Below are positions 5,420 through 14,843 of a stretch of DNA of 33,675 nt, one piece after another. This DNA is from Lachnospiraceae bacterium (GTDB lineage Bacteria; Bacillota; Clostridia; Lachnospirales; Lachnospiraceae). Under the pieces are notes generated by a model that saw nothing but the letters and a program-made list of their open reading frames with translations, made no database searches and was not told where the DNA came from. The stretch covers positions 1 through 33,675 of the forward strand of contig JAIKYA010000003.1 of assembly GCA_024683645.1 (NCBI GenBank), given 5' to 3'. A program made the position numbers and the translations under genes. Each line of letters starts with the position of its first letter. Position 1 is the first letter of the stretch.

Positions 5420-7780
5420 GTGGCAGAGAATAACGCGAACAAACAGTCAAGAGGCAGAAGAAAAAGAAAAAGGCCGGACGCGCAAAGTGTATTGAATCTG
5501 AATATTGCCGGAAAGATAGTTGTGGTGAGTGCCGTCATCCTGCTGCTTTTCGGCTTTTTAGTGGTGCGTATAGCCAGGATAATGAAGGATAACGGAGATC
5601 AGTACAAGAAGCAGGTATTAAGCCAGCAGGAGTACGATTCCGTGACAATCCCTTTCAGACGCGGTTCCATAACGGACAGGAACGGCGTTATACTTGCGCA
5701 TTCCGAAAGAGTGTACAACCTGATAGTTGATTCATATGTGCTCACGGATGAAGAAGATACCATAGAGCCCACGGTGATGGCACTTAACGAGTGCTTCGGG
5801 CTGGATGCCGCAGAAGTCCGCGGATATATAAGGGATAACGGCAGTTCCAGATATCATATCTTCAAAAAAGAGATCAGCTATGATGAAAGGACCGCATACG
5901 AGGAATATGTTGAGAATTACAACAAAGAAGTGAACGAATTCAACAAGACTGCCGAGATAAAGAGACCGAAGATCAACAAGAACGGCATATGGTTCGAAGA
6001 CCAGTTCAAACGCTCCTATCCCAACGGAGCGCTGGCCTGCGATGTGATAGGTTTTACGACCAAGGACGGAAGAGGGCAGTATGGCCTGGAGGAGTATTAT
6101 GACAATATCCTGAATGGTTCCAACGGCAGGGAGTACGGATATCTCCTTGATGAGAATGCGCTGGAGAGAACGGTGGTACCGGCAGTGAACGGAAATACGC
6201 TGGTGAGTACCATGGATTCATATATCCAGAGGGTATGTGAAGAGAAGATAAAGGAATACAATGAGGAACATGCGGATGAGTACCGTGTGGGCGAGATGGG
6301 TTCGGACAATACCGGCGTTATCGTGATGGATGTTAACAGCGGTGAAGTGCTGGCGATGGCAAGTTATCCTTATTTTGACTTAAACGATCCTTCGGATCTG
6401 AGCATACTGCCCGATGAACTGCAGACTTATCTTCTTGAAAAAGAAGGCCTGAAAGAAGAAGGCTCCAAAGCGGAGAATGAAGAAAACGATGCCGAGGATG
6501 AGGACGGCGAAGAGGAGGAAGAAGAGGAAGCGGGGGATTACTGGGAGAAGAAAAAGAAGGAAAAGGAAGAGGCGGAGCAGAAGGTTTCACAGAATATCTG
6601 GAAAAACTTCTGTATATCCCAGTCCTATGAACCCGGTTCGGTAGGCAAGACATTTACACTGGCGATGGGACTTGATTCCGGAACGGTACACGATAATGAC
6701 GTATACAACTGCGGCGGATACCTGACCTTTGGTGAGGGCGATAACGCAACGACGATAAGATGCCATAACAGATACGGTGACGGTCCGCTGACGACCAAGG
6801 AAGCTCTTGAAAAATCCTGCAACGTCGCACTCATGCTGATGGGGCAGAAGATAGGTAAGGAACGTTTCCTTGAATATCAGAAGAATTTTAATTTCGGCTT
6901 AAGGACGGGTATAGATCTGGCCGGAGAGATGCGCACATCCTCGCTGGTGTTTAACAATAATACCATGGGGATAACGGAGCTCATGACCTCTACTTTCGGT
7001 CAGGGCTATAATGTAACGATGATACAGAATGCGGCAGCTTTCTGCGCACTCGTCAACGGCGGATATTATTACAAGCCTCATATGGTAAAGCAGATACTCG
7101 ATGATGACGGAGCGGTTGTCAAGAATATAGAGCCGGAGCTTTTACGCCAGGTGGTGAGCGAGAAAGTATCGGATCAGATGATAGACTACTGTATAGGCGT
7201 TGTGGAAGAAGGAACGGGTAAAAAGGCAAGACCGGCCGGCTACAGGATAGGCGGCAAGACCGGTACCGCAGAGCGTTCCGGTCAGGGAAAGAGAGACTAC
7301 ACCGTATCCTTTATGGGCTTTGCGCCGGCTGATGATCCGCAGATAGCCGTATATGTTGTAATAGACAGGCCCAATACCGCATCCCAGGGCGAAAATGCCA
7401 CAAGGTATGCCTGTGTGCTCTGCAGGGAGATAATGACTGAGGTACTGCCTTATCTGCATATCTTTATGACAGAGGAACTCAGCGATGAGGAGAAGGCTGA
7501 ACTGGAAGAGAGAGGACAGCTGCTGCAGCCCGGGGAAGAAGGCGAAGAAGGTGAGGAGACCGCAGAGCCTGAAGAAGGCAATACGGAGGAAGATAAGGAA
7601 GTAGTGGATCTTTATATAGATCCTGACAGCGGATATGCCATCGATCCCTTCAACGGGGAGTATCTGGATCCGAAAACGGGTGAACCCATCAATTCGGATT
7701 CGGGCATTTTCCAGAATGCTGACGGTGATACCATACAGATAACCGTCCTGAAAGATGATGAGGAAGAGGAAAAAGAATGA
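5420..7780 (+). CDS. Class B penicillin-binding protein (FtsI/SpoVD-like division transpeptidase)
   Basis: The 786-residue bitopic protein crosslinks septal peptidoglycan. It has a very basic N-terminus (RGRRKRKRP), a transmembrane helix (about 31-52), a PBP dimer domain opening with RRGSITDRNG (80-89), and a transpeptidase domain with Ser407 in SVGK (407-410), SCN (466-468) and KTGTAE (613-618). A strongly acidic, then basic, low-complexity segment (about 340-388) is inserted just before the active-site serine. The C-terminal 110 residues are acidic. No clear PASTA domain is seen, which favours an FtsI/PBP2B-like role. The start is GTG 5420 with AAGG at 5407-5410. The end overlaps mraY by 4 bp. 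Confidence 0.93.
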   Translation: MAENNANKQSRGRRKRKRPDAQSVLNLNIAGKIVVVSAVILLLFGFLVVRIARIMKDNGDQYKKQVLSQQEYDSVTIPFRRGSITDRNGVILAHSERVYNLIVDSYVLTDEEDTIEPTVMALNECFGLDAAEVRGYIRDNGSSRYHIFKKEISYDERTAYEEYVENYNKEVNEFNKTAEIKRPKINKNGIWFEDQFKRSYPNGALACDVIGFTTKDGRGQYGLEEYYDNILNGSNGREYGYLLDENALERTVVPAVNGNTLVSTMDSYIQRVCEEKIKEYNEEHADEYRVGEMGSDNTGVIVMDVNSGEVLAMASYPYFDLNDPSDLSILPDELQTYLLEKEGLKEEGSKAENEENDAEDEDGEEEEEEEAGDYWEKKKKEKEEAEQKVSQNIWKNFCISQSYEPGSVGKTFTLAMGLDSGTVHDNDVYNCGGYLTFGEGDNATTIRCHNRYGDGPLTTKEALEKSCNVALMLMGQKIGKERFLEYQKNFNFGLRTGIDLAGEMRTSSLVFNNNTMGITELMTSTFGQGYNVTMIQNAAAFCALVNGGYYYKPHMVKQILDDDGAVVKNIEPELLRQVVSEKVSDQMIDYCIGVVEEGTGKKARPAGYRIGGKTGTAERSGQGKRDYTVSFMGFAPADDPQIAVYVVIDRPNTASQGENATRYACVLCREIMTEVLPYLHIFMTEELSDEEKAELEERGQLLQPGEEGEEGEETAEPEEGNTEEDKEVVDLYIDPDSGYAIDPFNGEYLDPKTGEPINSDSGIFQNADGDTIQITVLKDDEEEEKE

Positions 7781-8742
7781 TGTTGGCTGAGTTTGTTACA
7801 GCGATGTGCGTGTCGTTTGCGGTGACGGCCATAGCGGGGCCCATAGCGATACCGCTCCTCAGAAGATTTAAGTTCGGACAGACTGTAAGAGAAGACGGAC
7901 CGGAGACCCATCTGAAAAAGAGCGGGACTCCCACCATGGGCGGAGTGATGTTCGTGGCAGGCATACTTGCGGCATCCATACCCTTTGCGGCGAAGTATAC
8001 CGATGTGGTACCCGTGCTCTTCCTTACGATCATGTTCGGAGTGATAGGATTCCTTGATGATTTCATAAAGGTTAAAAAGAAGAGATCCACAGGGCTTTAT
8101 GCATGGCAGAAACTTTCGCTCCAGATAGTTGTAACGGCGATATTTGCGTATTTCCTTACCGGGGTGGAAAACATCGATCTGCTGATGAAGATACCGTTCA
8201 CGGATAAGACGGCCGATCCCGGGATACTCGGTATTCCGCTTCTGTTCTTTGTGGTACTGGGAACCGATACAGGCAGCAATTTTACCGACGGGCTGGACGG
8301 GCTGGATTCGAGCGTTACGGCTGTGATCGCTCTTTTCTTCGTGGCCGTGGCTGTCATGGCCGGAGAGAGCAGCGGGGCGGCGATAGTGGCGGCAGCTGTT
8401 TTTGGCGGGCTGCTGGCTTTCCTGCTTTTCAATGCCTACCCCGCAAAGGTTTTTATGGGGGATACCGGAGCGCTGGCGCTCGGCGGTTTTGTGGCGGGAA
8501 TGGCTTATATGACGCATATGCCGCTATTTGTGCCTTTCATAGCTGTCATCTATGTGATAGAAGTGATCAGCGTGATAATGCAGGTGAGTTACTTTAAGCT
8601 GACAGGCGGAAAACGGATATTTAAGATGGCGCCCATACATCACCATTTTGAAAAGTGCGGCTGGTCGGAAACAAGGATAGTAACGGTATTTACCGTGATA
8701 ACGATACTGATGTGCATGATATGTCTTGTGGGAGTAAAGTGA
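7777..8742 (+). CDS. mraY: Phospho-N-acetylmuramoyl-pentapeptide-transferase
   Basis: MraY makes lipid I by moving phospho-MurNAc-pentapeptide from UDP to undecaprenyl phosphate in the inner leaflet. The 321-residue polytopic protein shows the Asp pair in GFLDDFIKVKKKRSTGL (DD at 94-95), the loop NFTDGLDGLDS (168-178), VFMGDTGALALGG (226-237) and the PIHHHFE motif (286-292), all parts of the magnesium and nucleotide site. About ten hydrophobic segments are present. The start ATG 7777 overlaps the PBP stop (ATGA), which suggests translational coupling. murD starts one base after the stop. Confidence 0.97.
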   Translation: MMLAEFVTAMCVSFAVTAIAGPIAIPLLRRFKFGQTVREDGPETHLKKSGTPTMGGVMFVAGILAASIPFAAKYTDVVPVLFLTIMFGVIGFLDDFIKVKKKRSTGLYAWQKLSLQIVVTAIFAYFLTGVENIDLLMKIPFTDKTADPGILGIPLLFFVVLGTDTGSNFTDGLDGLDSSVTAVIALFFVAVAVMAGESSGAAIVAAAVFGGLLAFLLFNAYPAKVFMGDTGALALGGFVAGMAYMTHMPLFVPFIAVIYVIEVISVIMQVSYFKLTGGKRIFKMAPIHHHFEKCGWSETRIVTVFTVITILMCMICLVGVK

Positions 8743-8743
8743 G

Positions 8744-10135
8744 ATGGATGTTAAGGGAAAAAGGATGCTGATAATCGGAGCGGGAAAGAGCGGTGTCTCG
8801 GCGGCGGTACTGCTGAAAAAAGCCGGCGCGGATCCCGTCATATATGACAGCAGCGTAAAGCTTGATATACAGGGAACGATCGATAAGATCGATGAGCGGC
8901 TGGATCCGGCCGACAGAGGAAGTGTTGGCGTGTTCATCGGTGTGCCTGATGAGGAGCGTTTTGCGGACGTTTTGGTATTAAGCCCGGGAGTGCCGACGGA
9001 TACGGAGTTTGTTGCAGATTTTAAGAGCAGGGGCATACCCGTATGGGGCGAGGTCGAGCTGGGATATCTTTTTGCAAAGGGACGGGTGATCGCTATCACG
9101 GGAACCAACGGAAAGACCACTACAACCTCGCTGGTCGGAAAGATTGTAAAGGACTGGTACGAAAAAGAAAATAAGCCGGGGAAAGTCTATGTGGCAGGAA
9201 ATATAGGCGATCCCTATACCGATATAGCCCTTGACACTAAGGAAGAGGATACCACGGTACTTGAGATATCGAGCTTCCAGCTGGAGACAACGGATGCTTT
9301 CCATCCCGAAGTGAGTGCGATACTCAATATCACTCCGGACCACTTAAACAGACATCATACGATGAAAAACTATGCAGCCTGCAAGGGGCGCATATCCTTA
9401 AGGCAGAATGCGGATGAGTGGTGCGTGCTGAATGCGGATGACGAATGGCTTCCCGAAATGGCAGGGAAGATGAACTGTAAAAGCTTCTTCTTCTCGTATA
9501 CGAAAAAGCTTAAGGACGGTATATATGTTGAAGGGAAAGATATCATCGTAAGCGAGGGGGGCGTGCCGCAGAAGGTGATGTCAACAGATGAGATGAAGCT
9601 TCTCGGAGCGCATAATGTAGAGAATGTGATGGCGGCGATAGCGATGTGCCTTAAATTCGGTATCCCTGCAGATGATATAGTGCAGTCGGTAAGAGAGTTT
9701 GGGAGCGTGGAGCACAGGATAGAATATACCGCGACGGTGAAGGGTGTCGATTATTACAACGATTCAAAGGGTACCAATCCCGATGCGGCGATAAAGGCTG
9801 TACGGGCCATGGTAAAACCTACCGTTCTGATAGGCGGAGGGTATGATAAACAGAATGAATATGATGAGTGGATAGAGAGCTTTGGCAGTAAAGTGAAGGC
9901 ACTGATACTGCTCGGACAGACCGCGGACAAGATAGAAGCGTGTGCGAGAAAACACGGCTTTCAAAACATAATCCGTGCGGAGAGTATGGAGGATGCCGTG
10001 GCTAAGGCTTATGAAACAGCGGTTTCGGGAGATGCGGTACTGCTCTCGCCGGCCTGCGCCAGCTGGGGCATGTTTAAGAATTTCGAAGAAAGAGGCAGGA
10101 TCTTTAAGGAAGCGGTAAGGGGACTTAAGGGATGA
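8744..10135 (+). CDS. murD: UDP-N-acetylmuramoyl-L-alanine--D-glutamate ligase
   Basis: MurD adds D-Glu to UDP-MurNAc-L-Ala in the cytoplasm with ATP. The 463-residue product has an N-terminal Rossmann-like domain (GAGKSG at 12-17), the ATP P-loop GTNGKTTTT (120-128), a central NITPDHLNRH motif, GAHNVENVMAA, and the C-terminal YNDSKGTNPDA region. This is the full three-domain Mur ligase architecture and length. It sits between mraY and ftsW, and its stop overlaps the next start (ATGA). murC, murE and murF are not in the window. Confidence 0.96.
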   Translation: MDVKGKRMLIIGAGKSGVSAAVLLKKAGADPVIYDSSVKLDIQGTIDKIDERLDPADRGSVGVFIGVPDEERFADVLVLSPGVPTDTEFVADFKSRGIPVWGEVELGYLFAKGRVIAITGTNGKTTTTSLVGKIVKDWYEKENKPGKVYVAGNIGDPYTDIALDTKEEDTTVLEISSFQLETTDAFHPEVSAILNITPDHLNRHHTMKNYAACKGRISLRQNADEWCVLNADDEWLPEMAGKMNCKSFFFSYTKKLKDGIYVEGKDIIVSEGGVPQKVMSTDEMKLLGAHNVENVMAAIAMCLKFGIPADDIVQSVREFGSVEHRIEYTATVKGVDYYNDSKGTNPDAAIKAVRAMVKPTVLIGGGYDKQNEYDEWIESFGSKVKALILLGQTADKIEACARKHGFQNIIRAESMEDAVAKAYETAVSGDAVLLSPACASWGMFKNFEERGRIFKEAVRGLKG

Positions 10136-11268
10136 GTGAAGTAAAAAGAGCAAGGGGAAGCTTTGATTATCAGCTTTTCCTTGTTACCCTTCTTTTGATG
10201 ATACTGGGAGTGATCATGATCTACTCGACCAGCACTTACCGTGCCGGAGCGGATCCTTATTCCTTCGTGAAAAGACAGGTGCTTGCGGAAGCGCTTGGTA
10301 TGGGGGCTTTTTTTACTATCTATGTCATACCGTATTCATGGCTTAGGACTATGGGGCGTGCGCCGTTTCGGTACTTTGTCCTGGGGGCTTCACTGGTGCT
10401 TCTGATGCTGCTTCTGATACCGGCTTTTTCACATACGGCATACGGTGCCACGAGATGGCTGGATCTGGGCTTTGTATATCTGCAGCCTGCTGAAGTGGTG
10501 AAGATCGCCGTGATATTTTTCGTGGCGGGATATATATCGGAGAAGCCGGAGAGGGTGAACACCCTAAAAGGCTATCTTACATGTCTGGCGGTAGTCGTGG
10601 GCTGCGGGGGAATGGTGTATTTCATATCCACCAACCTTTCCAGTGCGCTGATAATAATGGGCATCGGCGTGATAATGCTCTTCCTTTCATGTAATGACTG
10701 GAAGATACACCTGCTGGTCGCGGGAGTGGGAGCAGGCGGAGTGTATCTGCTGATAAACGGGATAATCAACAGTTCCATGGACGTTAATGCGGTGGATTAC
10801 CATTTCAAGCGTATCATGGTATGGCACGATCCTTCGGCTTATGTGCTCGACGGCGGATATCAGACGCTGCAGGCGCTCTATGCCATAGGCTCCGGCGGTA
10901 TCACGGGAAAGGGTATAGGCAAAAGCGTACAGAAACTGAGCGCGATCCCCGAGGTGCACAATGACATGATATTCTCGGTCGTTTGCGAAGAACTGGGACT
11001 TGTGGGCGCAGTGGTGGTGGTGCTTCTGTTTGTGCTGCTGCTGGCAAGATGCATGATGATAACACTGAAGGCAAGGGATAATTTCGGAAAGCTTCTCTGT
11101 GCGGGAGTGATGATGCACATAGCGATACAGGTGATACTGAATATATCGGTGGTGACAAATACCCTGCCCAATACGGGTGTGAGCCTGCCGTTTATCAGTT
11201 ACGGCGGTTCCTCGGCTACGTTTTTGCTGGCGGAACTCGGACTCGTTATGAAAGTGGCGAAGGAATAA
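10132..11268 (+). CDS. ftsW: SEDS peptidoglycan polymerase FtsW (SpoVE-like)
   Basis: This 378-residue, roughly ten-helix protein belongs to the SEDS glycosyltransferases that polymerise lipid II together with a class B PBP, here probably the PBP at 5420. Signatures: MIYSTSTYR after the first helix, ATRWLDLGFVYLQPAEVVKIA, TNLSSALIIMGIGVIM, the extracellular loop GGYQTLQALYAIGSGGITGKG, and NTLPNTGVSLPFISYGGSS near the C-terminus. ATG 10132 overlaps the murD stop. murG, which follows ftsW in many Firmicutes, is absent here. FtsW fits better than RodA because of the dcw context. A SpoVE role cannot be excluded. Confidence 0.93.
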   Translation: MSEVKRARGSFDYQLFLVTLLLMILGVIMIYSTSTYRAGADPYSFVKRQVLAEALGMGAFFTIYVIPYSWLRTMGRAPFRYFVLGASLVLLMLLLIPAFSHTAYGATRWLDLGFVYLQPAEVVKIAVIFFVAGYISEKPERVNTLKGYLTCLAVVVGCGGMVYFISTNLSSALIIMGIGVIMLFLSCNDWKIHLLVAGVGAGGVYLLINGIINSSMDVNAVDYHFKRIMVWHDPSAYVLDGGYQTLQALYAIGSGGITGKGIGKSVQKLSAIPEVHNDMIFSVVCEELGLVGAVVVVLLFVLLLARCMMITLKARDNFGKLLCAGVMMHIAIQVILNISVVTNTLPNTGVSLPFISYGGSSATFLLAELGLVMKVAKE

Positions 11269-12030
11269 ATGGATTACCGGGAAATGAAGAAAAAGATCAT
11301 AGCGCTTGCAGTGCTTCTTTTGATGCTCATAGCGCTGGCCGTTTTCTGGAAGATCCTGGACGATTACGAAGTACGCAAGGTATATGTGGAAGGAAATACA
11401 CATTATACCGTTGATGAGATAAGCAGGATAGTCGAGAAGGGGTGGTTCGGGAATAATACGCTGATCCTTTCCGCGAAGTACAGCAACAAAAGCATTACGG
11501 GAGTCCCCTTTATCGAGACCATGGATGTTTCGGTAGAGGATAAGAATACCATCAGGATAAACGTCTATGAAAAAGCCCTGGCGGGATATGTGTCTTATCT
11601 TGACGGCTATATGTACTTTGACCGGGACGGAATAGTAGTCGAGAATTCAAGGATGATAACCCGTGGCATACCGCTTGTCACGGGGCTGGATTTTGACCAC
11701 TTTGTAATGTATGAACCGCTTCCGGTGAAGAATGATACGGTTTTCAACGAGATACTGGGTGTAACCCAGATGCTCGGAAAATACAAGATACTGACCGACC
11801 GGATCTACTTTGACAAGAATTATGAGATGACACTTTATTTCGGCAATATCCGTGTGGAGCTCGGAAACGGGGATCTGATAGAAGAGAAGATACAGAGACT
11901 GAATGCGATACTGCCTGAACTGGACGGACTTTCCGGTGTCCTGAGACTGGGCGGATACCGGACCGGGCAGGAAAGCATAACGTTTTCAAAGGATGAGGAT
12001 AAAATTGACCAAGACAGTCAAGATAAATAA
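11269..12030 (+). CDS. divIB: Cell division protein FtsQ/DivIB
   Basis: A 253-residue bitopic protein with a short N-terminal tail, one transmembrane helix (about 8-28) and an extracellular POTRA domain beginning YEVRKVYVEGNTHYTVDEI. A beta domain follows with the conserved VYEKALAGYVSYLDGYMYFDRDG and VVENS pattern of FtsQ/DivIB. It links FtsL/DivIC to the septal synthase. It begins immediately after the ftsW stop (SD GAAGGA). The hydrophilic tail (KDEDKIDQDSQDK) is short. A 7-bp hairpin follows at 12033-12050. Confidence 0.92.
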   Translation: MDYREMKKKIIALAVLLLMLIALAVFWKILDDYEVRKVYVEGNTHYTVDEISRIVEKGWFGNNTLILSAKYSNKSITGVPFIETMDVSVEDKNTIRINVYEKALAGYVSYLDGYMYFDRDGIVVENSRMITRGIPLVTGLDFDHFVMYEPLPVKNDTVFNEILGVTQMLGKYKILTDRIYFDKNYEMTLYFGNIRVELGNGDLIEEKIQRLNAILPELDGLSGVLRLGGYRTGQESITFSKDEDKIDQDSQDK

Positions 12031-12032
12031 AA

Positions 12033-12050
12033 ACCACTATATTTAGTGGT
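12033..12050 (+). other. Hairpin after divIB
   Basis: ACCACTA (12033-12039) pairs perfectly with TAGTGGT (12044-12050) around TATT. No proper T-run follows, so it is at best a weak terminator or mRNA 3'-end stabiliser between divIB and the ftsZ promoter. Confidence 0.4.
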
Positions 12051-12059
12051 GTAAAAATA

Positions 12060-12088
12060 TTGTAAAACTAAAAAAAATACTTTATGAT
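12060..12088 (+). promoter_or_regulatory. ftsZ promoter (sigma-A type)
   Basis: TTGTAA (12060-12065), 17-bp A-rich spacer, TATGAT (12083-12088). It predicts a leader of about 70 nt and would let ftsZ be transcribed apart from the upstream dcw genes. Confidence 0.7.
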
Positions 12089-12162
12089 TTAAAAAGCGTT
12101 GAAAAAAACAGTGTTTTGAAGAGGGAAACGTTAACGAAAAGATGTACCAGGAGGGCAAAACT

Positions 12163-13566
12163 TTGAGTATGCTGGAATTAAAAGATGAAGGATCCGATGC
12201 AGTAGCAAAGATCATCGTAGTGGGAGTGGGCGGTGCCGGAAACAATGCGGTCAACCGTATGATAGAGGAAGGGATCGTCGGTGTGGAGTACATCGGCATC
12301 AATACCGACAAGCAGGCTCTCCAGCTTTGCAAGGCTAAGAATCTTATACAGATAGGTGAGAAAGTAACCAAGGGACTGGGCGCGGGAGCAAAACCCGAAG
12401 TAGGCCAGCAGGCTGCCGAAGAGGATGCCGAGGCCATAGCGGAAGCACTTCAGGGCGCACAGATGGTATTCGTTACCGCCGGTATGGGAGGCGGAACCGG
12501 TACGGGAGCCGCTGCCGTGGTCGCACGTATAGCTAAAGAGATGGAGTGCCTTACAGTTGCGGTAGTTACCAAGCCTTTTGCTTTTGAGCAGCGCAAGCGT
12601 ATGGAAAACGCAATGATAGGTATAGAGAATCTGAAGGGATCGGTTGATACCATGATAGTGATCCCCAATGACAAGCTCTTTGATGTGGTAGATAAGAAAG
12701 TAAGCTTCAAGGAAGCATTCAAAAAGGCTGATGAAGTGCTGCAGCAGTCGGTACAGGGCATAACAGACCTGATCAATATCCCCGCGGATATCAACCTTGA
12801 CTTTGCCGATGTTTCTACTGTAATGAAGGATAAGGGTATCGCTCATATCGGTATCGGTATAGGCAAGGGTGATGACAAAGCGCTTGAAGCAGTCAAGATG
12901 GCGGTTGAGAGCCCCATGCTCGAGACCAGCATAGAGAATGCTACGGATATCCTTATAAATGTAGCCGGCGATATCTCACTTTTCGATCCCGCCAATGCTG
13001 CAGAGTACATCAAGAGCATTACCGGAGACAGCGTAAATGTCATCTTCGGTGCAAGGGTTGACGAGACCATGGAAGATACCTGTAAGATAACAGTCATAGC
13101 TACGGGTATAGAAGAACCTGTTTCACATATGGGCGGACGTATCCAGAGTCCCGATACTTACAGAAGTGTAAGAGCGGGTGTATACGGCAAGACTTCACCC
13201 CAGACCGCAGCAAATAAGGCAGTTGCAGCAGGTCAGGAGAACCAGCAGAAGCGTGTGGGCACAGCTACGGGAGTGCTTCCCCAGATGCCGGTTTCACCGC
13301 ATACCGGAAATATCGGAGTATCACCGCTCGCACAGGATCAGGCAGCAAGGCCCGTACAGCCTCAGCTTAACAGACAGACAGGCGGACCTTCGATCTTTAC
13401 TTCGCCGCTGCCCAATATTGACGGAAAGCCCCGCGTAGCAGGGACGGGAACCAATAATATCCCCAATGTTACCGGATCAAGGATAGGCGGCAGGAACAGG
13501 GAACAGAGCTATGATATACCGACCTTTATAAAGAGAGCGAAAAAGAGCTCGGATGATAACGAATAA
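12163..13566 (+). CDS. ftsZ: Cell division GTPase FtsZ
   Basis: FtsZ polymerises into the cytokinetic ring. The product has the Rossmann start [18 protein letters not shown], the tubulin signature GGGTGTG (109-115), NVIFGA and a typical T7-loop region. A long variable linker is rich in Gln, Pro and Gly, and the C-terminal peptide [12 protein letters not shown] binds FtsA/SepF-type partners. I chose TTG 12163 because AGGAGG (12149-12154) lies 8 nt upstream. ATG 12142 has no SD and would include the SD in its own coding sequence, while ATG 12169 is 14 nt away. From TTG the protein has 467 residues. ftsA is absent from the window, as is sepF. Confidence 0.95.
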   Translation: MSMLELKDEGSDAVAKIIVVGVGGAGNNAVNRMIEEGIVGVEYIGINTDKQALQLCKAKNLIQIGEKVTKGLGAGAKPEVGQQAAEEDAEAIAEALQGAQMVFVTAGMGGGTGTGAAAVVARIAKEMECLTVAVVTKPFAFEQRKRMENAMIGIENLKGSVDTMIVIPNDKLFDVVDKKVSFKEAFKKADEVLQQSVQGITDLINIPADINLDFADVSTVMKDKGIAHIGIGIGKGDDKALEAVKMAVESPMLETSIENATDILINVAGDISLFDPANAAEYIKSITGDSVNVIFGARVDETMEDTCKITVIATGIEEPVSHMGGRIQSPDTYRSVRAGVYGKTSPQTAANKAVAAGQENQQKRVGTATGVLPQMPVSPHTGNIGVSPLAQDQAARPVQPQLNRQTGGPSIFTSPLPNIDGKPRVAGTGTNNIPNVTGSRIGGRNREQSYDIPTFIKRAKKSSDDNE

Positions 13567-13576
13567 GAAACTCATG

Positions 13577-13605
13577 CAGGCGGGTTGAATGAACCCGCCT
13601 GATTT
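13577..13605 (+). terminator. Intrinsic terminator after ftsZ
   Basis: CAGGCGGGTT (13577-13586) pairs perfectly with AACCCGCCTG (13592-13601), loop GAATG, followed by ATTTTG. A strong 10-bp GC-rich stem closes the dcw cluster. Confidence 0.9.
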
Positions 13606-13614
13606 TGAACATAT

Positions 13615-13644
13615 ACGGTAAGGTCTGACCTGCCGTTTTTGTTT
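13615..13644 (+). terminator. Second terminator-like hairpin before deoB
   Basis: ACGGTAAGGT (13615-13624) pairs with ACCTGCCGT (13628-13636) with one G-U pair and one bulge, loop CTG, followed by a T-rich run to 13644. It may back up the first terminator. Confidence 0.55.
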
Positions 13645-13694
13645 GTGTAAGAAGGAGTATGGCAGAACGCTATTTTATGCAGGAGGGTACGGGT

Positions 13695-14843
13695 ATGAAG
13701 AGAGTATTTTTGATAGTGCTTGACAGCTGTGGTATAGGCGAGGCTCCGGATGCGGCAGCTTTCGGAGACGAAGGAGCGAATACACTTAAGAGCGCAGCTT
13801 CGGGGAAAGGCTTTGACCTCAGCAACATGGCAAAGCTCGGCCTGTTCAATATAGACGGTATCGACTGGGCGGAAGGCGCGGCGGAACCGGCCGGCGCATA
13901 TGCGAGGCTTACCGAGAGTTCCATGGGCAAGGATACCACGATAGGCCATTGGGAGATGGCGGGACTGATCTCCAAAAAGCCGCTGCCGGTATATCCGGAC
14001 GGTTTTCCGGAGGAAGTGATAAAAGCTTTTGAAGAAGCCACAGGCAGGGGGACGCTCGTAAATCTTCCTTATTCGGGAACACAGGTTATAAACGAATACG
14101 GTGATGAGATGGTCTCGAGCGGAAAACTCATAGTGTACACTTCCGCGGATTCCGTATTTCAGATCGCTGCGCACGAGGATGTGGTGCCGGTAGAGCAGCT
14201 TTATGAATACTGCAGGATGGCCAGAAAGATACTAAGCGGAGAACATGCTGTAGGGAGAGTTATCGCAAGACCTTTTATCGGTTCCCACGGGAACTATACG
14301 AGAACTCCGAGGAGGCATGATTTCTCGCTGGAACCTACAGGGATAACCATGCTCGATCAGATGAAGGAAGCCGGCCTGGATGTGATCGGTGTCGGAAAGA
14401 TAAACGACATCTTTGCCGGACGGGGCATTACCGAATATGTCTATACAAAGGACAATGCGGAAGGCATAGAGAGAACGCTTGAATACATGGACAGGGATTT
14501 TAACGGCATCTGCTTTACCAATCTTGTTGATACGGATATGATATACGGACACAGAAGGGATATAGACGGCTATGCGGCAGCGCTTACGTATTTTGATAAA
14601 AAGCTGCCGGAGATGCTCGCAAAGCTGAAAGAGGGCGATGTGCTCATGATCACCGCAGACCATGGCTGTGATCCCGGCTTTATGAAGACTACGGACCACA
14701 CCAGGGAGTATGTGCCTTTTGTCGCATGCGGTGACGTGGCGGGGGGCAACTATAAAACAAGAGAGAGCTTTGCAGACATAGCTGCGACCATCCTTAAAGG
14801 TTTCGGGATAGAAAAGAAAACAGACGGAAAGGAAATGTTTTAA
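13695..14843 (+). CDS. deoB: Phosphopentomutase
   Basis: DeoB interconverts ribose (or deoxyribose) 1- and 5-phosphate in nucleoside salvage. The 382-residue product is an alkaline-phosphatase-superfamily enzyme: metal ligand Asp in FLIVLDSCGIGEAPDA at the N-terminus, the phospho-threonine region GKDTTIGHWEMAG, DTDMIYGHRRD, and TADHGCDPG with HTREYVPF near the end. I start at ATG 13695, which has AGGAGG (13681-13686) 8 nt upstream. ATG 13659 would add 12 non-family residues and has its purine tract only 1 nt away. The stop shares one base with the prfC start (TAATG). Confidence 0.95.
   Translation: MKRVFLIVLDSCGIGEAPDAAAFGDEGANTLKSAASGKGFDLSNMAKLGLFNIDGIDWAEGAAEPAGAYARLTESSMGKDTTIGHWEMAGLISKKPLPVYPDGFPEEVIKAFEEATGRGTLVNLPYSGTQVINEYGDEMVSSGKLIVYTSADSVFQIAAHEDVVPVEQLYEYCRMARKILSGEHAVGRVIARPFIGSHGNYTRTPRRHDFSLEPTGITMLDQMKEAGLDVIGVGKINDIFAGRGITEYVYTKDNAEGIERTLEYMDRDFNGICFTNLVDTDMIYGHRRDIDGYAAALTYFDKKLPEMLAKLKEGDVLMITADHGCDPGFMKTTDHTREYVPFVACGDVAGGNYKTRESFADIAATILKGFGIEKKTDGKEMF

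Noticed and set aside
7612-8517. 301-codon minus-strand frame
   Set aside because: It is antisense to the end of the PBP gene and to mraY, both well supported. The product is rich in His, Arg and Ser with no domain.
13659-13694. Alternative ATG start for deoB
   Set aside because: Its purine tract is only 1 nt from the ATG, the added residues are not part of phosphopentomutase, and ATG 13695 has a well-placed AGGAGG.
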